A DNA stretch of 64,000 bases from positions 62,001-126,000 of the forward strand of contig JBLWUQ010000005.1 in NCBI GenBank assembly GCA_048268845.1, given 5' to 3'. Below are positions 42,457 through 51,629 of this stretch, piece by piece. The notes below the pieces were generated by a model. The model searched no databases and was not told the DNA's origin. It was given only the letters and a program-made list of their open reading frames with translations. This DNA comes from Muriiphilus sp048268845 (GTDB lineage Bacteria > Pseudomonadota > Alphaproteobacteria > Rhodobacterales > Rhodobacteraceae). The position numbers and the translations under genes are program-made. Within the stretch, counting starts at the first letter, position 1; each line of letters starts with the position of its first letter.

Positions 42457-43440
42457 ATGTACAGGCAAACCGCAACCCTCCTCGCGGCGCTTTCGCTTGC
42501 CGCCTGCCTCGACGGGCTCAACCCGCTTGTGAACACAGGCGGGGATAACGATCTCGATCTGCCGCCCGGCACCGAGGACACATCGTGGCGCACGCCGATC
42601 AAGCGCTATGAGGCCGAAGACGGCAGCGGCAACGGCTATGCCCGGTCGATCACCTACAACCCGGTCAGCGACACCTTCACGGTCGACAACCTCGCCTTCG
42701 ACGGCGCCAACACCTATGCCCGTGCCCACGACAGTTTCGGCAACGACCTCACTCTGAACGGCTTTCGCGTCTACGAGAACGACGGCACCTATCCCGATGA
42801 CGTGACCGGCCTTCCCATTGATCAGTTCATGCACCGTGCGATCATCGCCGAGGGCGCATCGGGCGGCACCCGCGTCGCCATCGTGCGCACCGGCGCCTAT
42901 GTCGGCTATGGCTTCGGCGGCTTCATGTATTCGCGCGACGGCAGCGTGACGCTTCCCGACAGCGGCCAGGCCCGTTTCACCGGAGATTACACCGGGATCC
43001 GCGACTTCGAAGGCAAGGGTGGGCTGGAATATGTCACCGGCAACGCCGAGGCGGCGATCGACTTCGACGATTTCAACGCCGGCAACGCGGTGCGTATCTT
43101 CGTGACCAACCGGCGGGTCTTCGACCAATACGGCGCCGACATTACCGCCGCCCTGGTCACGGCCTTCGACTCGGTCAACCAGACGACATATCCGGACCTG
43201 AACCCGGTCGTCGGGCCGGGCGCGATGAATGCTGCGGGCGAGATGACCCAGGGCATGTTCGCGAACTATATCGACGAAGACGGCAAGGTGCAGAGCTTCT
43301 CGACCGGCAATTACTACGGCCTTCTCGCGGGTTCCGGCGCCAACATGGAGCTTGTCGGGGTCATCGTCGTCGAGGGCGTCGATCTGCGTGACGACACGAG
43401 ATTCCGCGAAACCGGCGGCTTCGTCATGGAGCGGCAATAG
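42457..43440 (+). CDS. TbpB-like surface lipoprotein (transferrin-binding-protein-like beta-barrel, 327 aa)
   Basis: Predicted lipoprotein: the signal peptide ends in LAAC with Cys17 as the acylation site, followed by a flexible Gly/Asp/Pro linker. The C-terminal two thirds have the beta-barrel pattern of TbpB-type lipoproteins (GQARFTGDYTG near 170, GKGGLEYVTGNAEAAIDF near 187, then the end strand GNYYGLLAGSGANMELVGV near 290). The next gene encodes a Slam-type translocon, the partner that displays such lipoproteins on the cell surface. The ligand is unknown; in this environment haem, iron-chelate or another nutrient is more plausible than transferrin. Confidence 0.8.
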   Translation: MYRQTATLLAALSLAACLDGLNPLVNTGGDNDLDLPPGTEDTSWRTPIKRYEAEDGSGNGYARSITYNPVSDTFTVDNLAFDGANTYARAHDSFGNDLTLNGFRVYENDGTYPDDVTGLPIDQFMHRAIIAEGASGGTRVAIVRTGAYVGYGFGGFMYSRDGSVTLPDSGQARFTGDYTGIRDFEGKGGLEYVTGNAEAAIDFDDFNAGNAVRIFVTNRRVFDQYGADITAALVTAFDSVNQTTYPDLNPVVGPGAMNAAGEMTQGMFANYIDEDGKVQSFSTGNYYGLLAGSGANMELVGVIVVEGVDLRDDTRFRETGGFVMERQ

Positions 43441-43462
43441 GCGCGGCCGGGGGGCTAGGGCG

Positions 43463-44818
43463 GTGTTCAGGGTAATCAAGGCAGCGATCATCGCGCTGAC
43501 CGCGCTCCTCTCTGCCCCGGTCACGGCGGAGCCTGTCCAGTTGACCCGCAACGACATGCTGGCGACCGCGCACCGCGCACTCGACGCCGGTGCGGCGCCT
43601 CAGGCGCTGGCCTTGGCCGAAGCGGTCTTGCGCGTCCACCCCGAAGACATCGCCGCCCTAGTGCTCAAGGCCCGCGCCCTGCGTGATCTTGGCCGCTACG
43701 CCGAGGCGCAGGCGGCGGCGCAGGCGGCTTGGGCCTTGTCCGACAACGACGCCGCGCGCTATGCCTCGGCAATGGCGCTGGCACAGGCGTTGTCGTCGGA
43801 TGGCAGCCGCACCATGGCGCAGGTCTGGCTGCGCCGGGCGCATGAGGTCGCGCGCAACGATACCGAACGGGCGCTGGCGGTGCGCGGCTATCAATACGTC
43901 AAGGCGAGGAACCCGTGGAGCTATACCTTCAGCTTCGGGATGTCGCCCAACTCGAACCTCAACAACGGCTCGTCCGCCGATGTGCTGTGGATCGGCAACC
44001 TGCCGTTCACGCCGGTGCTCTATTCCGGCTATACCGCGCAGGCAAATGTCGGTGTGAGCTACCGCTTTTCCGGCCAGAACGGCACCGAGACCCATGTCGG
44101 CGCGCAGCTTTTCGCCCGCATCAACTGGTTTGACGCAGACAGTCTTGCCGTCCTCGAAAGCAATTCCGACCCTGACGACAGCCAGCACGATTTCGACTAT
44201 GTGCAGGCGATGGCGACGCTGCGCCATATCCGCCCGATCGGGGCGACGGCGCTGGAGCTTTCGGCCAATGTCGGGCGCACCTGGTATGGCTGGGAGCATT
44301 TCGCCGATGTCGTGAACCTCGGCGTGGAATGGCGTCTGCCGTTCGGCGAGGGCGGGCAGATCGCGGTGTTCACCAAGGGACGCGGCCAGTTTTTCGCCGA
44401 TCCGGGCGATGCGCCGGTCTATTCCGGCGAGGCGGGCGGACGTGTGCGCCAGCGGTTCGACTGGGGCGACAGCATCGAGGTCACGCTGGCTGCGACCGGC
44501 GCCATATCCGACGACGCACCGCGCGAGTTCATCGGCGGGCGCGGCCAGATCGCCTATACCCTCGGCCAGCCGGTCCTTGGCGCGGAATTCAGCTTCAGCG
44601 CGGGCGCGTCCTACCGCGACTATGAGGTGTCGAGCTTCGATCCCTCCGGGCGGCAGGACTGGCTGTTGTCGGCTTCCGCCGAAGCCGCCCTTCCGAATAT
44701 GGCCTATATGGGCTTTGTTCCGTTGCTTTCCGCCGAGATCGAGCGGAACCTGTCGAACATCCCGGCCTTTCAGTCGCGCACGCTGCGCTTCGGGCTCGGG
44801 GTCAGGTCGCAGTTCTGA
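43463..44818 (+). CDS. Surface lipoprotein assembly modifier (Slam), TPR plus 14-strand barrel (451 aa)
   Basis: Outer-membrane protein predicted to move the preceding lipoprotein to the cell surface. The signal peptide ends near APVTA (21). Residues about 28-140 form TPR-like helices (ALALAEAVLRVHPEDIAALVLKA). From about 149 the DUF560-type barrel starts with NPWSYTFSFGMSPNSNLNNGS, the most diagnostic stretch of the family, and it ends in an aromatic strand closing with Phe (FGLGVRSQF), as outer-membrane barrels do. GTG 43463, 22 bp after the lipoprotein stop, places the signal peptide correctly. Confidence 0.87.
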   Translation: MFRVIKAAIIALTALLSAPVTAEPVQLTRNDMLATAHRALDAGAAPQALALAEAVLRVHPEDIAALVLKARALRDLGRYAEAQAAAQAAWALSDNDAARYASAMALAQALSSDGSRTMAQVWLRRAHEVARNDTERALAVRGYQYVKARNPWSYTFSFGMSPNSNLNNGSSADVLWIGNLPFTPVLYSGYTAQANVGVSYRFSGQNGTETHVGAQLFARINWFDADSLAVLESNSDPDDSQHDFDYVQAMATLRHIRPIGATALELSANVGRTWYGWEHFADVVNLGVEWRLPFGEGGQIAVFTKGRGQFFADPGDAPVYSGEAGGRVRQRFDWGDSIEVTLAATGAISDDAPREFIGGRGQIAYTLGQPVLGAEFSFSAGASYRDYEVSSFDPSGRQDWLLSASAEAALPNMAYMGFVPLLSAEIERNLSNIPAFQSRTLRFGLGVRSQF

Positions 44819-44842
44819 CCGCCACGGCGGCGAAGGAGCACG

Positions 44843-45550
44843 ATGACAGCCCGGATCGTCCTTGCCGCCCTGTTCGCGCTGGCCCTGCCCGGCCCTGGCC
44901 ACGCCGCGTCGTGCCGGCAGGCGCTGGCGCTGGCGCTGGACGTTTCGGGTTCGGTCGATGCCGACGAATACCGGTTGCAACTGGACGGGCTTGCCGCAGC
45001 TCTGACCAACCCCGAGGTGGTGCAGGCGTTCGTCGCAGGCGCGGCTGCCCCGGTTCGGCTTCTGGTCTATGAATGGAGCGGGCCGTCGCATCAGCGGGTC
45101 ATCCTCGACTGGACCGAGGTGGGCGACGCCGCGACGCTGGCCAGCATCGCCGCCACCCTGCGCAACACCGGGCGCGTCGCCGCCGCACCCTCGACCGCGC
45201 TTGGCACGGCGATGGCCGCAGGGGCGCAGATGCTGGCCGCTCAGGGCGAATGTTGGACCCGCACGCTGGACATATCGGGCGACGGCACCTCGAACACCGG
45301 GCCGCGACCGCAGGACATCGGCACCCTCGCCCTGTTCGACGACATCACCGTGAACGCGCTGGCAATCGGAGTTGGCGAGCGTCAGACGTTGGCCTCGACC
45401 GGCGATCTGGTCGAGTATTTCCGCGAAACTGTGATCCGGGGACCGGGCGCCTTTGTCGAACACGCGGCGGATTTCGCGGATTTCGAGGCCGCGATGGTGC
45501 GCAAACTGCTGCGCGAGACGCGCGGGCTGGCGATCGGGTCGTCGCAGTAG
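44843..45550 (+). CDS. DUF1194 von Willebrand factor A-like secreted protein (235 aa)
   Basis: Exported VWA-fold protein. The signal peptide ends near GHA (20). A metal-ion-dependent adhesion site is visible as DVSGS at residues 33-37, followed by a Thr-containing loop in PSTALGTAM and the second Asp in DISGDGTSN. DUF1194 proteins are common in Rhodobacterales and their role is unknown; protein binding at the periplasmic face is likely from the fold. AAGGAG lies before the ATG. It follows the Slam gene after 24 bp and is probably co-transcribed with it. Confidence 0.87.
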   Translation: MTARIVLAALFALALPGPGHAASCRQALALALDVSGSVDADEYRLQLDGLAAALTNPEVVQAFVAGAAAPVRLLVYEWSGPSHQRVILDWTEVGDAATLASIAATLRNTGRVAAAPSTALGTAMAAGAQMLAAQGECWTRTLDISGDGTSNTGPRPQDIGTLALFDDITVNALAIGVGERQTLASTGDLVEYFRETVIRGPGAFVEHAADFADFEAAMVRKLLRETRGLAIGSSQ

Positions 45551-45556
45551 GCGCGC

Positions 45557-46714
45557 CTAGACCAGCTTGCGCCCCAGCCCCGCCAGCATGTCGAGACAGG
45601 CCGCCAACTGGTCCTCCGCGACGAATTCGTCGGGCCGGTGCGCCTGCCGGATCGAGCCCGGACCGCAGACCACCGCGCTCATCCCCATGCCCTGAAACAG
45701 CCCCGCCTCGGTGCCGAAGGACACCACGTCCGCGCCGTTCGCGCCGGTCAGCTCGGCCACCAGATCGCGCGCCGCGTTCGCGTCCATCGGCGTGAGGCCG
45801 ACAACCTCGCCGACCACCTCGGTCTCGATGCTCGCGTCGGGGGCAACGGCCTGCATCGCGGGCAAGAGAACGTCGCGCGCATAGGCAGCAATGCCGTCGC
45901 GCACGAAATCCGCGTCCGATGGCTGAACCGGGCGCATTTCCCATTCCACCTCGGCCTTGCCGACGATCACGTTATGCGCCATCCCGCCATGGATGCCGCC
46001 GATGTTGATCGTGGTCCAGGGCGGCTCGAACCGGCTGGTCGCAGGCGCGCGCGGCTTCAGCGCCTCGCGCAGGTCGAGCAATCGACCGACATAGCGTGCC
46101 GCGTATTCCGCCGCGTTGACGCCCAGATCGGGGGCCGAGCCGTGCCCCTCGGCGCCGGTGAAGCGGGTGGTGTATTCGTGGCAGCCCTTGTGACCCTCGA
46201 CCACGCGCATCTCGGTCGGCTCGCCGATGATCGCCATCGCCGGTTTCAGCCCGCGCGCGGTCAGTGTCCCGACAAGATCCCGCGCGCCAAGGCAGCCGAC
46301 CTCCTCATCATAGGTAAAGGCGAAATGCAGCGGGCGGCGCAGGTCGGACCCGGCGTAGTCGCGCGCCGCCACCAGCGTTGCGGCGATGAACCCCTTCATG
46401 TCGCAGGTGCCGCGACCGTAAAGCAGCCCGCCCTCCTCCCGCAGCTCCCAGGGGTCCGAACTCCAGTCCTGATCGGCCACCGGCACCACGTCGGTATGGC
46501 CCGACAACACGATGCCGCCATCGCCCTCCGGCCCGAGCGTGGCAAAGAGGTTGGCCTTGCTGCCGCTCGCGTCGCCCAGGACCTCGACCCGCGCGCCCAA
46601 GCCTACGAGGTGATCCGCCACCCATTCGATCAGCGCGAGGTTGGGGTCGGTCGAGACCGTCTGGAAGGCGACAAGCTGGCGCAGGATCGCCCTGGTTTCG
46701 GTCAGTCGGTCCAT
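45557..46714 (-). CDS. argE: M20-family acetylornithine deacetylase-like enzyme (385 aa)
   Basis: Zinc-dependent deacylase of the ArgE/DapE family. Metal and catalytic motifs are LSGHTDVVP near 71-79, GRGTCDMKGF near 100-109, the catalytic Glu in DEEVGCLGA near 136 and EPTEMRVVEGHKG near 160, with the dimerisation domain in the middle. The preceding gene's stop lies one base before its ATG, so it is coupled to the M24 hydrolase-like gene. Acetylornithine is the family default; given that neighbour, an N-acetyl-diaminobutyrate-type substrate is possible. Confidence 0.88.
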   Translation of the reverse strand: MDRLTETRAILRQLVAFQTVSTDPNLALIEWVADHLVGLGARVEVLGDASGSKANLFATLGPEGDGGIVLSGHTDVVPVADQDWSSDPWELREEGGLLYGRGTCDMKGFIAATLVAARDYAGSDLRRPLHFAFTYDEEVGCLGARDLVGTLTARGLKPAMAIIGEPTEMRVVEGHKGCHEYTTRFTGAEGHGSAPDLGVNAAEYAARYVGRLLDLREALKPRAPATSRFEPPWTTINIGGIHGGMAHNVIVGKAEVEWEMRPVQPSDADFVRDGIAAYARDVLLPAMQAVAPDASIETEVVGEVVGLTPMDANAARDLVAELTGANGADVVSFGTEAGLFQGMGMSAVVCGPGSIRQAHRPDEFVAEDQLAACLDMLAGLGRKLV

Positions 46715-46715
46715 G

Positions 46716-47900
46716 TCAGTCCTTCACCCAGATGCGGCGCGGCCGGTCGCAAAAACATTCCGCCGGACCTTCGTCGCGGATCAGGATCGGCTCGGTGATC
46801 TCGATCCCCCATTCCTCCATCCACAATCCGGGCATGAAATGAAAGGTCATTCCCGGCTCGAGCACGGTTTCATCCTCGGCGCGCAGCGAGATCGTGCGCT
46901 CGCCCCAGTCAGGCGGATAGGACAGGCCGATCGGATAGCCCGCCCGCGCGCCGCGCCTGATGCCGGCACTTTCCAGCACGTCGCCCAGCGCATTTGCCAC
47001 GTCGCAGGCCCGGTTGCCGGCGCGCGCCATTTCAAGCCCGGCCTCGAGCCCGACGATCAGCGCGTCCTCGGCCAGCCGCATCTGCTCGGGCGGTTTGCCC
47101 AGAAAGATCGTGCGGCAGAACGGCGTGTGATAGCGACGGTAGCAGCCCGCGATCTCGAAGAACGTCGCCTCGCCCGCTTTCAGGTCATCCCCGTCCCAGG
47201 TCAGGTGCGGCGCCGAGGCGTCGCGGCCCGACGGCACCATCGGCACGATGGCCGGATAATCGCCCCAGTCGTCGCCGATGCCCGACATCGCGTCGGAATA
47301 GATCCCCGCGATCAGGTCGTTCTTGCGCAGGCCTGGTTCGGCGCGCAGGTAGATCCCGTCAACGATCTTCTCGGCGATCCGCGCCGCCTTGCGCATGAAG
47401 GCAATCTCCTCGTCGGACTTCACCGCCCGCTGCCAGTTCACCAGCGCGGTCGCGTCCAGCAATTCGGCCCCCGGCAGTTCTTCAAGCATCGTCACGTAAG
47501 CCTTGGCCGAGAAATAATAGTTCTCCATCTCGACCCCGATCCGCCCCTCGCCCAGCCCCAGTTCGCGGATCAGGGTGGCGAGGTGCTGCATCGGGTGGCG
47601 CCGGTCGGACATGACGAAACTGTCGTCATAGGGCCACAGATCGTCCTCCGACAGCCAGGCGGTGCGGCGCGCGCCATTGGCGTCCATCTCGCGGCCCCAC
47701 CAGATCGGGTCGCGGTCATGGGTGACGATGACGCCCTGATGCACATAGAACGACCAGCCGTCATAGCCGGTGATCCACGCCATGTTCGAAGGGTCCTCGA
47801 CGAACAGCGCATCAAGCCCCCGCTCGGCCATCTGCGCGCGCACCTTGGCCAGCCGCCGCACGTATTCCCGTTGCGAGAACGGGGCCCTGTCATAGCCCAT
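46716..47900 (-). CDS. M24-family (pita-bread) hydrolase, ectoine hydrolase DoeA/EutD-like (394 aa)
   Basis: Creatinase/aminopeptidase P fold protein. The N-terminal half contains LDALFVEDPSNMAWITGYDGW and WWGREMDANGARR, which strongly recall ectoine hydrolases. In the C-terminal half the usual M24 metal ligands are mostly lost: the DxG Asp is Glu (FFEIAG), the second Asp is Pro (YHTPFCRT), and the His of GxGxGLxxHE is replaced by Tyr (GYPIGLSY). That fits a metal-free creatinase-like hydrolase rather than a peptidase. ATG 47900 is preceded by GGGGG; a GTG at 47933 is less likely. No other ectoine genes are in the window. Confidence 0.78.
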   Translation of the reverse strand: MGYDRAPFSQREYVRRLAKVRAQMAERGLDALFVEDPSNMAWITGYDGWSFYVHQGVIVTHDRDPIWWGREMDANGARRTAWLSEDDLWPYDDSFVMSDRRHPMQHLATLIRELGLGEGRIGVEMENYYFSAKAYVTMLEELPGAELLDATALVNWQRAVKSDEEIAFMRKAARIAEKIVDGIYLRAEPGLRKNDLIAGIYSDAMSGIGDDWGDYPAIVPMVPSGRDASAPHLTWDGDDLKAGEATFFEIAGCYRRYHTPFCRTIFLGKPPEQMRLAEDALIVGLEAGLEMARAGNRACDVANALGDVLESAGIRRGARAGYPIGLSYPPDWGERTISLRAEDETVLEPGMTFHFMPGLWMEEWGIEITEPILIRDEGPAECFCDRPRRIWVKD

Positions 47901-48037
47901 GCTACCCCCGATGGCGATTTGGGTTGACGGCACGGCCCCGTGAGCGGGGCGCGGACCGACCCGGCAAGCGTCGCAGCCCGATACCGCCGCCGCCTATCGC
48001 GCCAGCGTCATTCGGGGGGCGGAAAACGACAGATCGG

Positions 48038-49258
48038 CTATTCCAGCGTCGTGCGGTCGACCACCAGCACGCCCTCGGCCACCTTGTCGGACGGATGGGT
48101 GATGACCAGATCGCCCGCCTCGAGCCCGCCGCGCACCTCGGCGAACTCGGTGTTGCGCCGCCCGACCTCGACCTTCTTCACATGCGCCACACCCTCCGCG
48201 ACCGCGAACACCGCCCAGTCGCCATCCTCGCGAAACAGCGCGCTGATCGGCAGGCGCAGCACATCCTCGCCGCGCCATTCGACGATCCGCAGATAGACGC
48301 GGAAGTTGTGGCCCAGCGCCGGGCGCTCGGCGGCGGGTGTGACGAAATCCAGCAGCACCTTGACGCGCTGTTCCTCGATCCCCAGCGCCGAGACCTTGGT
48401 GAAGGCGGCGGGCTCGATCTCGCGCACCGTGGCGGCCAGCGCGTGGTCGCCGCCCCAGCGCTCGACATAGGCCGGCGCGCCGGGGGCGATCCTGATCGCG
48501 TCCGACGACAGCAGATCGACGGCGATCTCCAGATCGTCGGTGCGCCCCATCGTCAACAGCGGCGTGCCGGCCGAAACCATCCGCGCGCTGTCATTGGCGA
48601 CAGACAGGACCTGTCCGGTGATCGGCGCGGTCAGTTCGATGCAGCAATCGGCGCCGCCAAGGTCGGTCGGCTCGCTGTTGGGCTCGATCAGCACCGCCTG
48701 CGCCGCCTCGAGATCGCTCTGCCGCATCGCCTGTGTCGCATGCGCGCTGTCAAGCTGGGCGGCGGCGATATCCAGTGCCACCTCGGTCTCCTCCAGTTGC
48801 GCCTCTGAGGCGGTGCCGCGTTCGTTCAGGCTGAACACCCGGTTGAGCTGCCGCTGGGCGTTGTTCAGATCCGCCTCGGCGGCGCGCACGTTCGCATCCG
48901 CCAGCGCCAGCGCCGCCTCGGCCTGCGCCACCGCCGCCTCGGCCTGTCGGCGGGCGCGTTCATCGAGAAACGCCGGCTCACCCGGTTTGATCCGGGCGAC
49001 GATGGTTTCGCCCTGCACCACCGCCTCACCGATCGCCACCGGGCTGCGCAACACCTGCCCCGAGACCGGCGCCGACACCTCGAAGACGTTGCGGATGCGG
49101 GTCTGCCCGTCGGCGTTCACCGTCACCTCGAGCACCCCGCGCCCGAGCGTGGCCATATCGACCGGCACCAGTTCAGGCTTGCTGAGTTCATAGGCCGCGG
49201 CCCCTGCGGCAGCCAGAATCACCACCCCCAAGATCACTTTGCGAACACTGAGCGCCAT
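48038..49258 (-). CDS. HlyD/MacA-type periplasmic adaptor of ABC efflux system (406 aa)
   Basis: Membrane fusion protein with an N-terminal anchor helix (about 5-22), split lipoyl/barrel-sandwich segments (VSAPVSGQVL near 65 and LTAPITGQVL near 208) and a long Ala/Glu-rich coiled-coil hairpin between them (about 90-190). Beta-barrel and membrane-proximal domains follow to the end. It is the third gene of an ATPase-permease-adaptor operon and would connect the permease to an outer-membrane channel encoded elsewhere. Exported substrate unknown. Confidence 0.92.
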   Translation of the reverse strand: MALSVRKVILGVVILAAAGAAAYELSKPELVPVDMATLGRGVLEVTVNADGQTRIRNVFEVSAPVSGQVLRSPVAIGEAVVQGETIVARIKPGEPAFLDERARRQAEAAVAQAEAALALADANVRAAEADLNNAQRQLNRVFSLNERGTASEAQLEETEVALDIAAAQLDSAHATQAMRQSDLEAAQAVLIEPNSEPTDLGGADCCIELTAPITGQVLSVANDSARMVSAGTPLLTMGRTDDLEIAVDLLSSDAIRIAPGAPAYVERWGGDHALAATVREIEPAAFTKVSALGIEEQRVKVLLDFVTPAAERPALGHNFRVYLRIVEWRGEDVLRLPISALFREDGDWAVFAVAEGVAHVKKVEVGRRNTEFAEVRGGLEAGDLVITHPSDKVAEGVLVVDRTTLE

Positions 49259-49261
49259 TGG

Positions 49262-51625
49262 TTATTCCCTTGTTTTCATGACCGATACCAGGTCCATCCG
49301 GTCGATCCGGCGACGCACCAGCAGCGCCGAGGCAATCGAGGCCCCGGCCACCACAAGCGCGGCACGGACATAGGTTTGTTGAGTGATGATCAGCGGAATC
49401 GAATAGAGATCGCTGTCGAACGCGGCAACCATCGAACCCGCCATGCCGTATCCCATCCAGAGCCCCAGCGGGATCGCCACCGCCACGAGGATGAACAGCT
49501 CGCCCAACAGGATGTAGCTGACTTCGCCTCGGGTGAAGCCGAGAATCCGCAGGCTGGCAATTTCGCGGGCGCGTTCGGAGAGCTGGATGCGGGCCGAGTT
49601 GTAGACCACACCGATGGCGATCAGCGAGGCGACCAGCGAGAACACCACGACCGAGATATTGGCGCTTTCGGCCATCGTCTCGTCGAAACTGTTTCGCACC
49701 TGCGACATCAGCGTGATGCCCGAGATCGCCGGCGTGTTCCTGATCGCCTCGTAAAGCTCGTCCTGCAACGCATCGTCGATCATCACGTTGGCCAGCGTCG
49801 CCTGCGGCACCTGCCCCAGCAGCGCGGACAGATGATCCTGATCCATGTAGGCGCCAAGCCCGAAGAAGGTCGAGACCGTGCCGGTGACGACGACCGGGTG
49901 GCGCAGATCGCCATATTGAAGGAACTCGACCTCGATCACGTCGCCGACACGGGCATCGAGGTGGTTGGCCAGCCTGACTTCCAGCACGATCCCGTCCTCG
50001 GGCGGCACTTCGGTGCGGCTGTCGCCGTCAAACACCCGCGCCAGCGTGTTGGTCTCGCGCCGTCCCTCGATGGCGATGGTCCGGGTGCGCGGCCCGTGAA
50101 ACAACCGCGCCGGGGTGGCAAAGGCACCTTCGGCCCGCATCACGCCGGGCAGGTTCTCGATATCGTCCAGCACCGATTCAGATCGCGGCAGCGCGAATTC
50201 CAGCATCGCATCCTGCCGGTTGACCTGCACGAAGGCGACGTCGAGCAATTCGTCGAAACTGTCCAGCATGAACAGGCCCGCGACGATCATCGCCGCCGAC
50301 ATCGAAATGCCCAGCGAGGTCATCGCCGCGCGGACCGGCCAGCGACCGATGGCGCGCAGGATCATCATCGTCGGCTGGCTCGGGCGGAAGAACACGATGA
50401 TCCGGTCCAGAAGCCCGCGCCGGAACCTTGCGGGCGCAGGCGCGCTCATCGCCACGGCGGGCGACAGCATCACCACGTTGCGCACCGCCAGCGCCGCGCC
50501 GAACACGGCCGCGCCCAGCCCGATCACCGCCGACAGGGCATAGACCGTCGGGTATTGCACGAACACCAGATAGGGAAAGTGGAAGAACTCGCCGTAGACC
50601 TGCGCGATCACGATCGACGACCAGTACCCGACCGCCCAGCCGATCGCGATGCCGATCGCGCCGATCCCCATGGCGAGTTTCAGGTAATGCCAGGAAATGT
50701 CCCAGCGGCCATAGCCCAACGCCTTGAGCAGCCCGATCTGCTCGCGCTCGAGCTTGATCAGCCGGCCGAGCACCATGTTGACGAGGAACGCGGTGATGAC
50801 GAGGAAGATCGGCGGCAACACCTTCACCATCACGGCCAGCTGTTCCAACTCGCCGGCAAGAAATGCGTTCGAGATCTGCGCCTCGCGGTCATAGGCGCCG
50901 CTGCCGCCATAGGGTTTCAACAGCGCCTCAAGCTCGTCCTTGATCACCTCGAGGTCGGTTCCCCGCGTCACCCCGAGCGTGACCGAGTTGAACGCGCCCG
51001 ACAGGTTGAAGGCCGCCGCCAGCACCTCTTCGGACATCCACAGGATGCCGAACCGCCTGTCATCGGGAAAGATCGAGCCCGGCCCGATGGTATAGATGAA
51101 CTCGGGCGACAGCACGACGCCGGTGATCGCGACGGTGCGTTTCTGACCGTTGAGCGTCACCCCGAACGTGTCGCCGGCGCGAAACCCGTGCGCCAGCGCG
51201 AAGGCCTCGCTGATCACCACCTCGCGGTCATGCCCCGGCTCGGGCAACCGTCCGCTGCGAACGATCAGCCGGCTCATCTCGGGCGAGCCCGAGGGAGGGA
51301 TCGAGATGAGCTGCCCCATCGCCGGACTGTCCATGTCGGCGATGTCGAGAATGGCGAACTGGGTGATGCGCGCCTCGACCTGGGCGACGCCCTCGAGGGC
51401 GGCAATCTCCGGCACCAGGCTTTTCGGCGCGCGCGCCGCCCCCGACCACACATCGGGAAAGCGCGTGCGCTCGTAATAGGTGTCGCGGGTCTCGGTCAGC
51501 GACCGGTCGGCGCCGGACATCATCACCATGACCATGACCCCGGCGGCCAGCACCAGCGCGATCGCCAGCGTCTGCGCCCAGAGCCGTCTGATGTCGCGAA
51601 CCAGTTTCTTGTCGAGCGCACGCAT
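49262..51625 (-). CDS. FtsX-like ABC transporter permease (787 aa)
   Basis: Large MacB/FtsX-superfamily permease with an N-terminal transmembrane helix (about 16-37), a periplasmic domain, three helices around 270-385, a second helix-plus-periplasmic-domain unit from about 435, and three C-terminal helices (about 660-770). This duplicated layout matches permeases of adaptor-linked exporters that act by mechanotransmission. The gene lies 3 bp before the adaptor gene and 4 bp after the ATPase gene, forming one operon. Confidence 0.92.
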   Translation of the reverse strand: MRALDKKLVRDIRRLWAQTLAIALVLAAGVMVMVMMSGADRSLTETRDTYYERTRFPDVWSGAARAPKSLVPEIAALEGVAQVEARITQFAILDIADMDSPAMGQLISIPPSGSPEMSRLIVRSGRLPEPGHDREVVISEAFALAHGFRAGDTFGVTLNGQKRTVAITGVVLSPEFIYTIGPGSIFPDDRRFGILWMSEEVLAAAFNLSGAFNSVTLGVTRGTDLEVIKDELEALLKPYGGSGAYDREAQISNAFLAGELEQLAVMVKVLPPIFLVITAFLVNMVLGRLIKLEREQIGLLKALGYGRWDISWHYLKLAMGIGAIGIAIGWAVGYWSSIVIAQVYGEFFHFPYLVFVQYPTVYALSAVIGLGAAVFGAALAVRNVVMLSPAVAMSAPAPARFRRGLLDRIIVFFRPSQPTMMILRAIGRWPVRAAMTSLGISMSAAMIVAGLFMLDSFDELLDVAFVQVNRQDAMLEFALPRSESVLDDIENLPGVMRAEGAFATPARLFHGPRTRTIAIEGRRETNTLARVFDGDSRTEVPPEDGIVLEVRLANHLDARVGDVIEVEFLQYGDLRHPVVVTGTVSTFFGLGAYMDQDHLSALLGQVPQATLANVMIDDALQDELYEAIRNTPAISGITLMSQVRNSFDETMAESANISVVVFSLVASLIAIGVVYNSARIQLSERAREIASLRILGFTRGEVSYILLGELFILVAVAIPLGLWMGYGMAGSMVAAFDSDLYSIPLIITQQTYVRAALVVAGASIASALLVRRRIDRMDLVSVMKTRE

Positions 51626-51629
51626 CAGA

